The position numbers and the translations under genes are program-made. A DNA stretch of 64,000 bases from Paraburkholderia phosphatilytica (GTDB lineage Bacteria; Pseudomonadota; Gammaproteobacteria; Burkholderiales; Burkholderiaceae), in assembly GCF_003443895.1 (NCBI RefSeq), contig NZ_QQOA01000015.1, positions 1 through 64,000 of the forward strand. Direction: 5' to 3'. The stretch's first letter is position 1. Every line of letters starts with the position of its first letter. This document shows positions 57,151 through 64,000 of the stretch, piece by piece. Below the pieces are notes generated by a model. It did not search any database. It was given only the letters and a program-made list of their open reading frames with translations, and was not told the origin of the DNA.

Positions 57151-58281
57151 ATGGTGCTCGATCAGGATCACACGATGATCCGCGACGCGGTGCGGACCTT
57201 CGTGCGCGAGGCGGTGACCCCGCACGCGGCGCAATGGGACCGCGAGCGCACCTTTCCGCACGACGTGCATCGCCAGCTCGCCGAACTCGGCGCGTATGGC
57301 GTGATGGTGCCCGACAGCTACGGCGGCGCGGGGCTCGATGCGCTCGCGCTCGCCGTGATACTCGAAGAGATCGCCGCGGGCGACGGCGGCACGTCCACCG
57401 CGATTTCGGTCAACAACTGTCCGGTGTGCAGCATCCTGTTCACCTACGGCAACGACCAGCAGAAGCGCGACTGGCTGACGCCGCTCGCGCGCGGCGAGAT
57501 GCTCGGCGCGTTCTGCCTGACCGAGCCGCAGGCCGGCTCCGATGCATCGGCGTTGCGCACCACCGCGACGCGCGATGGCGACCACTATGTGCTCAACGGC
57601 GTGAAGCAGTTCATCACGAGCGGCAAGCACGGCCAGGTCGCGATCGTGATGGCGGTCACGGATAAATCCGCCGGCAAGCGCGGCATCAGCGCGTTCATCG
57701 TGCCGACGGACACGCAGGGCTATCACGTCGCGCGGCTCGAAGAGAAGCTCGGCCAGCATTCGTCGGATACCGCGCAGATCCTGTTCGAGGACTGCCGCGT
57801 GCCCGCTGCGAACCGGATCGGCGCGGAGGGCGAAGGCTACCGGATCGCGCTGTCGGGACTCGAAGGCGGCCGCATCGGCATCGCGTCGCAAAGCGTCGGC
57901 ATGGCGCGCGTGGCGTTCGAGGCGGCGCTCGGGTATGCGAAGGAGCGCGAGAGTTTCGGCGCGCCGCTGTTCTCGCACCAGGCGGTGCAGTTCCGCCTGG
58001 CCGAAATGGCGACGAAGCTGGAAGCCGCGCGCCAGCTGATCTGGCACGCGGCGGCGCTCAAGGACGCCGGCCAGCCCTGCCTCGCGGAAGCCGCGATGGC
58101 GAAGCTGTTCGCATCGGAAGCGGCGGAGCGCATCTGCTCGGACGCGCTGCAGATTCACGGCGGCTACGGCTACCTGAACGATTTTCCGGTCGAACGCATC
58201 TACCGCGACGTGCGCGTGTGCCAGATCTACGAGGGTACGAGCGACATCCAGAAGATCCTGATCGCACGCAGCCTCGCTTGA
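57151..58281 (+). CDS. Acyl-CoA dehydrogenase
   Basis: 376 residues in the three-part ACAD layout. The FAD-binding segments include FCLTEPQAGSDASALRT and FITSGKHGQVAIV; the catalytic Glu is in QIYEGTSDIQKIL. Oxidises acyl-CoA to 2-enoyl-CoA with electron transfer flavoprotein; similar to short/branched-chain enzymes. In the LiuR-like cluster with thiolase and SDR. Confidence 0.93.
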   Translation: MVLDQDHTMIRDAVRTFVREAVTPHAAQWDRERTFPHDVHRQLAELGAYGVMVPDSYGGAGLDALALAVILEEIAAGDGGTSTAISVNNCPVCSILFTYGNDQQKRDWLTPLARGEMLGAFCLTEPQAGSDASALRTTATRDGDHYVLNGVKQFITSGKHGQVAIVMAVTDKSAGKRGISAFIVPTDTQGYHVARLEEKLGQHSSDTAQILFEDCRVPAANRIGAEGEGYRIALSGLEGGRIGIASQSVGMARVAFEAALGYAKERESFGAPLFSHQAVQFRLAEMATKLEAARQLIWHAAALKDAGQPCLAEAAMAKLFASEAAERICSDALQIHGGYGYLNDFPVERIYRDVRVCQIYEGTSDIQKILIARSLA

Positions 58282-58300
58282 TCTTGCGACCCATCCGCTC

Positions 58301-58750
58301 ATGACAACGTCATCCCCGGCGGCGCGCCCGCTCGACTGTCCGTGCGGCGGCGCCGCACCCGATCAGCGCGGCAATACGAAGCCGCCGCGCTTCGCACAAT
58401 GCTGTGGCCGTTTCATCGATGGCGGCGAGGCCGCGCCCACCGCGTGGGAGCTGATGCGCTCGCGCTACAGCGCGTACGTGCTCGGCGACACGGCGTATCT
58501 GCGCGCAACCTGGGACGCGTCGACCTGCCCCGCGGATCTCGACGTGGACGCCGACGCGCCCGGCGCGCCGAAGTGGCTCGGTCTGCAGATCAAACGCTAC
58601 GCGGCGATCGACCCAACGCATGCCGAGGTCGAATTCGTCGCCCGCTTCAAGACCGGTGGCCGCGCACAACGGCTGCACGAAACCAGCCGCTTCGCACGCG
58701 GCGAAGATGGGCGCTGGCGCTACGTCGACGGCGATGTGAGCGACCACTGA
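58301..58750 (+). CDS. YchJ-family SEC-C motif protein
   Basis: 149 residues. The N-terminal zinc-binding motif is DCPCGGAAPDQ with CC in FAQCCGRF, followed by TAWELMRSRYSAYVLGD, the YchJ signature. It is a small zinc-binding protein of unknown role. It follows the acyl-CoA dehydrogenase gene by 19 bp. Confidence 0.85.
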   Translation: MTTSSPAARPLDCPCGGAAPDQRGNTKPPRFAQCCGRFIDGGEAAPTAWELMRSRYSAYVLGDTAYLRATWDASTCPADLDVDADAPGAPKWLGLQIKRYAAIDPTHAEVEFVARFKTGGRAQRLHETSRFARGEDGRWRYVDGDVSDH

Positions 58751-59391
58751 ATTCCGTCCATCTTGCTGCTTTGCGTCATGCACACTTCGCATGCCGCCCG
58801 TACAATCGTTCGGTAATCCTTTCCAGTTTGCGAACCCATTCGTTGCTTTCACAAAGATAGCAACGGAGTGCAAATTGCTGGGCGCGGACCTCAAGCGCAA
58901 TCTCACGTTTGCCGTTAAGCATTGGAAAGCACAGCGTTGTTGGCGAGACACCACATCGGTAGACGATACCGATCGCGCCGAAGCGGGCTCGATGGCTGAC
59001 TTTGCCAACCGGCCCCATTCGGTGAATGCGGAATTTTTTGCAGTGCGGGGATTGTCCTGGATTGCGCAAGAGAAAATTGTCATGCCAGTATTAATGCTGG
59101 GTAGTGCAAGCGTTACGACGCCCTTACAGAGGGGTCCGATCCATCGCTGGGTGTGAGTTCAGCGGCGATTGAAACGGTCACTTCGCGAAGGTCGAACGCA
59201 ACGCTTCATCTCAACGGGCATGCAGACGCGTGACCGGCCGGTTTCGGGTTTCATCAATGGCGCTTGCAACGGCGCACACGCGAATACGCACTGTGCGCGA
59301 GGCTTGTTGTGCTCTCCAAAACGCACAACTCGTTGGACGGCAGCAAGCCTCGGTATTCAGCAGGCGCTTCACGGCGGGATGGGTTAGACGG
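58751..59391. other. 641-bp region without a recognisable gene, lower GC
   Basis: The longest gene-free stretch. It is less GC-rich than its surroundings. One plus-strand frame of 121 codons (58791-59156) and overlapping minus-strand frames exist, but none shows a known domain, a signal peptide or a good ribosome-binding site. It could be a decayed transferred fragment or a regulatory leader for the exported hydrolase. Confidence 0.5.
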
Positions 59392-60771
59392 ATGGTGTTT
59401 GGTAAATTCTTGACGGGGTCCGCGATCGTTTGCGCGTTCATCGCCGCATCCTTCGCTCACGCCGATCCGCTCGTCTATTCGTCGGAACCCGCGGCGGGCC
59501 CGCTCGGCAGCGCCCGCGTGCCGCGCATCGCGCTCGACGACAACTGGCTCCCCACCGTCAAGACCAATCTCAACGAGCAGGTCATCCGCATTCCTGTGGA
59601 CGGTCAGGCAAACGTTTCGCTCGAAACCACGATCTATCGTCCCGACGGCCCGGGTCCGTTCCCGATGATCGTGTTCAACCACGGCAAGATCCACGGCGAC
59701 CCGCGCGACCAGGCGCGCAGCGATCCCGTTCCGTTCGCGCGCGAATTCGTGCGCCGCGGCTACGTCGTCGTCGCGCCGAACCGCCGCGGCTTCGCGGGCT
59801 CCGGCGGCGCCTACGAGCAGGACGGCTGCGACGTCACGCAGAACGGCATCGACCAGGCCGCGGACGTCGCCACGACCGTCAACTACATGGCGAAGCAGCC
59901 GTACGTCGACGCGCAGCACATCGCGGTGGCGGGCACGTCGCATGGTGGCCTTGCGACGATGGCCTACGGCACCGAAGCCGCGCCCGGCGTGCGCGCGCTG
60001 ATCAACTTCTCCGGCGGCCTCCGCCAGGATGCCTGCGACGGCTGGCAGCACAACCTGACCGACGCGTTCGGCTCGTATGGTTCGAAGGTGCGCGTGCCGT
60101 CGCTGTGGCTGTACGGCGATAACGATTCGATCTGGTCGTCGCAGCTGATCACGCAGATGTACACCGCGTACACCGCGCACGGCGCCGAAGCGCGGATGGT
60201 CGATTACGGCTCGTACAAGAACGACTCGCACCGTCTGGTCGGCGATCGCGACGGCGTCGCGGTGTGGTGGCCGTCGGTCGAATCGTTCCTCGCGCGCAAC
60301 GGCATGCCCACCGGTATCCGTTACGAAGTGCAGGACCCAGCCATGCCGAAGGCCACGCACTTCGCAAAACTCGATTCCGTCGACGCGGTGCCCTACCTCG
60401 ACGACTCCGGCCGCAAGGGTTATCAGAACTTCCTGCACCAATACCCGAGCCGCGCGTTCGCGGTGTCGACCTCCGGCGCGTGGTCGTGGGCCGAGGGCGG
60501 CGACAATCCGATGTCGGTGGCCGTGTCGAACTGCGAGAAGGAAAGCAGCTCGCCGTGCAAGCTCTACGCGGTCAACGACCAGGTGGTGTGGAACGACCAG
60601 GCGGGCAAGACCAGCGTGGCCGATTCGAAGCCGGCGGATGATGCTGCTGGCAACCAGCAGGATGCCGCGAACAACGCCAAAGCCAACATCGCGGGCACGA
60701 AGCCCGCCGGCGCTTCGGACATCGGCGGCGATCAACCGGATCAGGCGCACGCGCTCGCAAGCCGTAATTAA
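59392..60771 (+). CDS. Exported alpha/beta hydrolase (dienelactone hydrolase-like)
   Basis: 459 residues from the ATG at 59392, with a signal peptide (SAIVCAFIAASFAHADP). The hydrolase core has VFNHGKIHGDP, the nucleophile elbow AGTSHGGLATMAYG, and a late Asp/His pair (LYGDNDSIW, NDSHRLVGDRDG). The C-terminal tail is Ala/Asp/Asn-rich low-complexity. It is a predicted periplasmic or secreted esterase/peptidase of the DLH/PET-hydrolase-like group, with unknown substrate. Upstream in-frame codons to 59230 would precede the signal peptide and are not used. Confidence 0.83.
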   Translation: MVFGKFLTGSAIVCAFIAASFAHADPLVYSSEPAAGPLGSARVPRIALDDNWLPTVKTNLNEQVIRIPVDGQANVSLETTIYRPDGPGPFPMIVFNHGKIHGDPRDQARSDPVPFAREFVRRGYVVVAPNRRGFAGSGGAYEQDGCDVTQNGIDQAADVATTVNYMAKQPYVDAQHIAVAGTSHGGLATMAYGTEAAPGVRALINFSGGLRQDACDGWQHNLTDAFGSYGSKVRVPSLWLYGDNDSIWSSQLITQMYTAYTAHGAEARMVDYGSYKNDSHRLVGDRDGVAVWWPSVESFLARNGMPTGIRYEVQDPAMPKATHFAKLDSVDAVPYLDDSGRKGYQNFLHQYPSRAFAVSTSGAWSWAEGGDNPMSVAVSNCEKESSSPCKLYAVNDQVVWNDQAGKTSVADSKPADDAAGNQQDAANNAKANIAGTKPAGASDIGGDQPDQAHALASRN

Positions 60772-61252
60772 CGCTGTCATCGCGCGCCCGTTCGCGGCGT
60801 GCGCTCATCTCCCCTCTATTGGACTTTGGTCCGCTCGCGCGGTCGGTTTCCTTTGATGACTTTCCGCCCGACCAGGCGTCGGGGCCCCTTCACGGCTAAG
60901 TGCGAGGGAAAACGACGAAAGCGCGTCCTTGTGCGAAGGAAAACGACAAATTGGCCGGTTCGTCCCTCGAAATGCGACTCTGTGCGACAACAGGCACCGC
61001 CGCGCCACCGCCTCCCACCCAGATTTTTTTCCACTACCTCCCATAACTTTGCCGTCGCCATCTCCACCCATCTCTCGCGATCACATCCGAACGGTTCCGA
61101 GCCGTCGCAAACGGCTCCAAACCTCGCGCCGGGTCTTAAATCCAGGCACCTGAAGGTGGGTTCCCGGTCGTCCGGGAACGCGTTAATCTCGCTCCCGCCG
61201 GGATGGATCGCGTGCCGCGGTCCGTTTCGCCCGCCTTAAGCTGGAGCTGTTC
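60772..61252. other. Intergenic region upstream of bioA
   Basis: About 480 bp, partly AT-richer. It contains two 17-bp direct repeats (60900-60916 and 60931-60947, reported separately) and should hold the bioA promoter. No coding frame is convincing. Confidence 0.55.
60900..60947 (+). promoter_or_regulatory. Direct repeats upstream of bioA, possible operator
   Basis: GTGCGAGGGAAAACGAC at 60900-60916 and GTGCGAAGGAAAACGAC at 60931-60947 differ by one base and are 31 bp apart centre to centre (three helical turns). They lie about 305-350 bp before bioA. Repeats in phase suggest two bound protein dimers on one DNA face; the factor is unknown. Confidence 0.5.
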
Positions 61253-62602
61253 TTGGACACACTTGCAACCGAAGACTGGGTCGCCCGCAGCCTGCGCGCC
61301 GTGTGGCATCCCTGCACGCAGATGAAGCACCACGAGCGCATGCCGCTCATCCCGATCGCGCGCGGCGCCGGCCCGTGGCTCTATGATCGCGACGGCCGCC
61401 GTTTTCTCGACGGGATCAGTTCGTGGTGGGTCAACCTGTTCGGCCACGCGAATCCGCGCATCAACGCGGCGCTGAAAACGCAGCTCGATACGCTCGAACA
61501 CGCGATGCTCGCGGGCTGCACGCATGAGCCCGCGATCGAACTCGCGGAACGTCTCGCCGCCCTCACCGATCACACGCTGGGCCACGCGTTCTTCGCGTCC
61601 GACGGCGCATCGGCGGTCGAAATCGCGCTGAAGATGAGCTTCCACACGTGGCGCAATCGCGGCCGCGCGGAGAAGCGCGAGTTCGCGTGCGTCGCGAACA
61701 GCTACCACGGCGAAACGATCGGCGCGCTCGGCGTGACCGACGTCGCGCTGTTCAAGGACGCGTACGACCCGCTGATCCGCCACGCGCACGTGGTCGCATC
61801 GCCGGATGCACGGCTTGCCGCGCCCGGCGAATCCGCCGCGGACGTCGCGCGACGCGCGCTCGACAGCGTGCGCGCGTTGTTCGCCGCGCGCGGCGAGCAG
61901 CTGGCCGCGCTGATCGTCGAGCCGCTCGTGCAGTGCGCGACCGGCATGGCGATGCACGATCCGTCGTATCTCGCGGGGCTGCGCGCGCTGTGCGACGAGT
62001 ACGACGTGCATCTGATCGCCGATGAAATCGCGGTGGGGTGCGGGCGCACCGGCACCTTCTTCGCGTGCGAGCAGGCGGGCATCTGGCCGGATCTGCTGTG
62101 CCTGTCGAAGGGCATCAGCGGCGGGTATCTGCCGCTGTCGATCGTGCTGTCGCGCGACGCCATCTTCGATGCGTTCTACGACGACGACACGACGCGCGGC
62201 TTCCTGCACTCGCACTCGTACACCGGCAATCCGCTTGCGTGCCGCGCGGCGCTCGCGACGCTCGATCTGTTCGCGAGCGACAACGTGCTCGCGGAGAACG
62301 CGCGCAAATCCGCTGTGCTGCGCGCCGCGCTCGAACCGCTGCGCGCGCATCCGCACGTGCGGCATCTGCGCCAGTGCGGCACGCTGTTCGCCTTCGACGT
62401 CGCGATCGATCATGCGCAAGCCGCGCGCACGTTCTCGCGCCGCTTCTTCGACCACGCGCTGCAACGCGAACTGCTGCTGCGCCCGATCGGCACCACGGTC
62501 TACCTGATGCCGCCGTACATCCTGAGCGACGACGAACTTGCGTGGCTCGCCGCGCGCACGCGTGACACGCTCGACGCCACACTCGCAGACGAGGTGCATT
62601 GA
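61253..62602 (+). CDS. bioA: Adenosylmethionine--8-amino-7-oxononanoate aminotransferase
   Basis: 449 residues. The start is a TTG at 61253 (MDTLATEDW), preceded by GGAG eight bases upstream. The fold-type-I PLP enzyme signatures are WHPCTQMKHHERMP, DGISSWWVNLFGHANP and the PLP lysine in LCLSKGISGGYLPLS. BioA converts KAPA to DAPA using SAM as amino donor in biotin synthesis. The stop overlaps the bioF ATG by one base (TGATG). Confidence 0.96.
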   Translation: MDTLATEDWVARSLRAVWHPCTQMKHHERMPLIPIARGAGPWLYDRDGRRFLDGISSWWVNLFGHANPRINAALKTQLDTLEHAMLAGCTHEPAIELAERLAALTDHTLGHAFFASDGASAVEIALKMSFHTWRNRGRAEKREFACVANSYHGETIGALGVTDVALFKDAYDPLIRHAHVVASPDARLAAPGESAADVARRALDSVRALFAARGEQLAALIVEPLVQCATGMAMHDPSYLAGLRALCDEYDVHLIADEIAVGCGRTGTFFACEQAGIWPDLLCLSKGISGGYLPLSIVLSRDAIFDAFYDDDTTRGFLHSHSYTGNPLACRAALATLDLFASDNVLAENARKSAVLRAALEPLRAHPHVRHLRQCGTLFAFDVAIDHAQAARTFSRRFFDHALQRELLLRPIGTTVYLMPPYILSDDELAWLAARTRDTLDATLADEVH

Positions 62603-63801
62603 TGGAACTGCTCCGCCAGCTCGAACAGGGCCTGAAGGACATCGACGCGCAAGGGCTGCGTCGTCGCCGCCGCACGGCCGACACCGCGTGCGCGGCACAC
62701 ATGACGGTGGATGGCCGACCGATCGTCGGCTTCGCGTCGAACGATTATCTCGGTCTCGCCGCGCACCCGCAGCTGATCGACGCGCTCGCCGAAGGCGCGC
62801 GCCGCTATGGCGCGGGCAGCGGCGGCTCGCATCTGCTGGGCGGCCACTCGCGCGCGCACGCGCAGCTCGAAGACGATCTCGCGGCATTTGCCGGCGGTTT
62901 CGTCGACGCGCCGCGCGCGCTGTACTTCAGCACCGGCTATATGGCAAACCTCGCGACGCTGACCGCGCTCGCAGGTCGCGGCGCGACGCTGTTCTCCGAT
63001 GCGCTGAATCACGCGTCGCTGATCGACGGTGCACGCCTGTCGCGCGCCGACGTGAAGATCTATCCGCACGGCGACGTCGACGCATTGAGCGCGCTGCTCG
63101 ATGCATCGGATGCCGAAACGAAGGTGATCGTCAGCGACACGGTGTTCAGCATGGACGGCGACGTCGCGCCGCTCGCGCGTCTGCTCGCACTGGCCGAGCA
63201 GCACGGCGCATGGCTCGTGCTCGACGACGCACATGGCTTCGGCGTGCTCGGCCCGCTTGGTCGTGGCGCGATTGCCGAAGCCGCGCTGCGCTCACCGCAT
63301 CTCGTGATGGTCGGCACGCTCGGCAAGGCGGCGGGCGTGTCCGGCGCGTTCGTCGTCGCGCACGACACGGTGATCGAATGGCTCGTGCAGCGCGCGCGGC
63401 CGTACATCTTCACGACCGCGTCGACGCCCGCGTCGGCGTTCGCGGTGTCGGCGAGCCTGCGCATCATCGGCGGCGAAGAAGGCGACGCGCGGCGCGCGCA
63501 TCTGCGCGAGCTGATTGCGCGCACGCGCACGCTCCTGAAACGCACGCCATGGCAGCCGGTGGATTCGCACACCGCGGTGCAGCCGCTCATCATCGGCAGC
63601 AACGAAGCGACGCTCGCGCTCGCCGCCGAGCTCGATCATGCAGGACTCTGGGTGCCCGCGATCCGGCCGCCGACGGTGCCGGTCGGCACGTCGCGTCTGC
63701 GCGTGTCGCTGTCCGCCGCGCATTCGCATGAAGATCTGGATCGGCTTGAGGCGGCGTTGTCTAGGGCCGCCGACGCCAGTGCCGCACAGGAGGCGGCATG
63801 A
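62602..63801 (+). CDS. bioF: 8-amino-7-oxononanoate synthase
   Basis: 399 residues from the ATG at 62602. PLP-enzyme features: ASNDYLGLAAHP, YGAGSGGSHLLGGHSRAH, and Lys in GTLGKAAGVSGAFV. BioF condenses pimeloyl-ACP/CoA with L-alanine to KAPA. It overlaps bioA by one base. Downstream is the palindromic repeat before bioD. Confidence 0.96.
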   Translation: MELLRQLEQGLKDIDAQGLRRRRRTADTACAAHMTVDGRPIVGFASNDYLGLAAHPQLIDALAEGARRYGAGSGGSHLLGGHSRAHAQLEDDLAAFAGGFVDAPRALYFSTGYMANLATLTALAGRGATLFSDALNHASLIDGARLSRADVKIYPHGDVDALSALLDASDAETKVIVSDTVFSMDGDVAPLARLLALAEQHGAWLVLDDAHGFGVLGPLGRGAIAEAALRSPHLVMVGTLGKAAGVSGAFVVAHDTVIEWLVQRARPYIFTTASTPASAFAVSASLRIIGGEEGDARRAHLRELIARTRTLLKRTPWQPVDSHTAVQPLIIGSNEATLALAAELDHAGLWVPAIRPPTVPVGTSRLRVSLSAAHSHEDLDRLEAALSRAADASAAQEAA

Positions 63802-63884
63802 TGAACGACCCCCACGCTCACTTTCGTTCGCTGCCCCCCGAGGGGGCGCATGCCTCCCTTGGGGCGGCCCGGCGGGAGGCATGA
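63801..63884 (+). CDS. Start/stop-coupled 27-codon mini-ORF between bioF and bioD
   Basis: Begins ATG overlapping the bioF stop (TGATG) and ends TGA overlapping the bioD start. The peptide (MNDPHAHFRSLPPEGA then HASLGAARREA) comes mostly from the palindromic repeat. Its value is likely to keep ribosomes moving into bioD rather than to make a functional peptide. Both ends carry a GGAGG-type ribosome-binding site. Confidence 0.45.
   Translation: MNDPHAHFRSLPPEGAHASLGAARREA
63802..63880. repeat. REP-like palindromic repeat between bioF and bioD
   Basis: Core TGCCCCCCGAGGGGGCGCAT forms a CCCCC/GGGGG hairpin and a second inverted element GCCTCCCTTGGGGCGGCC follows. I recall this CCCCCCGAGGGGG class as a widespread intergenic element of Burkholderiales. 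A nearly repeated flank, GGAGGCGGCATGATGA at its left and GGGAGGCATGATGA at its right, recalls a duplicated site. No second copy is visible in the window. Confidence 0.65.
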
Positions 63885-64000
63885 TGACCAAAGCCCTCTC
63901 CGTCTTCATCACCGGCACCGACACCGAGATCGGCAAGACGCTCGTTTCGGCTGCGCTATTGCGCGGTTTCGCCCACCTCGGCCTGCACGCGGCGGCGATG
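63881..64000 (+). CDS. bioD: Dethiobiotin synthetase, N-terminal part (cut by window edge)
   Basis: The visible 40 codons read MMTKALSVFITGTDTEIGKT and on. The P-loop GTDTEIGKT is the BioD signature; BioD closes the ureido ring of dethiobiotin from DAPA, CO2 and ATP. The start is the ATG at 63881 (or the adjacent one at 63884). Preceded by GGGAGG. The rest is beyond the window. Confidence 0.9.
   Translation, partial: MMTKALSVFITGTDTEIGKTLVSAALLRGFAHLGLHAAAM

Noticed and set aside
58776..59156. Overlapping open frames on both strands of the gene-free region
   Set aside because: None shows a domain, signal or start context, and they contradict one another.

Overview
The window is a GC-rich (roughly two-thirds G+C) stretch of chromosome, densely packed with housekeeping and central-metabolism genes. 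It is most likely from a Burkholderia sensu lato species, probably Paraburkholderia. The pointers are a methionine synthase split into two genes, a PhaM granule protein, betaproteobacterial DUF2917, DUF3108, DUF3567 and DUF1840 proteins, a glnK-amtB pair with an Ala-rich AmtB leader, and the lipB-lipA, birA-coaX and bioA-bioF-bioD arrangements. I see no rRNA, tRNA, CRISPR array, prophage or complete insertion sequence.

Layout. 1-3.8 kb: the start of amtB and glnK (minus strand, with a clear sigma-54 promoter), ubiK, a broken comM, an AT-rich patch with a DnaA box, and a lipoprotein gene. 4-9.6 kb: a TlpA-type thioredoxin, then dctD, dctB and dctA for C4-dicarboxylate uptake, with a sigma-54 promoter and palindromes upstream of dctA. 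9.7-13.8 kb: a complete Pot/Phn-like ABC importer (binding protein, two permeases, ATPase). 14.1-19.8 kb: lipoate synthesis (lipB-lipA), a DUF2917 gene divergent from a LysR regulator, ybeD, a D-amino-acid aminotransferase and a D,D-carboxypeptidase. 20.2-26.3 kb: a hydrolase, a ferredoxin, a VanZ protein and a four-gene MCE/Mla-like lipid transport operon. 26.4-31.3 kb: birA, coaX, a heptose nucleotidyltransferase, a ferritin-like protein and phaM. 31.5-38.7 kb: enoyl-CoA hydratase, an amino-acid-type binding protein, an FAH-family hydrolase, an IclR regulator, a DUF3108 protein, an enol-lactonase-like hydrolase and DUF3567. 38.9-43.6 kb: the split metH and two small genes. 44.0-50.8 kb: argS, a SPOR protein, dsbA, an SDR, a cobalamin-type binding protein and a dipeptide-binding protein. 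50.9-58.8 kb: an MBL hydrolase, a MerR (LiuR-like) regulator, aceK, a carbonic anhydrase, thiolase, SDR, acyl-CoA dehydrogenase and ychJ. 59.4-64 kb: an exported hydrolase and the biotin genes bioA, bioF and bioD (cut by the window edge).

Themes. Several units are tightly coupled by 4-bp or longer overlaps (lipB/lipA, the MlaE-like permease and its ATPase, birA/coaX, aceK/can/thiolase, bioA/bioF). Two nitrogen- or carbon-responsive sigma-54 promoters can be read directly. The cobalamin-type binding protein may support B12 supply for the cobalamin-dependent MetH. BirA lacks a DNA-binding domain, so control of the bio genes must come from elsewhere; paired direct repeats upstream of bioA are a candidate site. 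I did not find a clearly novel multi-gene system. The most unusual items are the comM gene that has lost its Walker A region, the palindromic repeat sitting between bioF and bioD that carries a start/stop-coupled mini-ORF, and the isolated DnaA-box/AT-rich patch.
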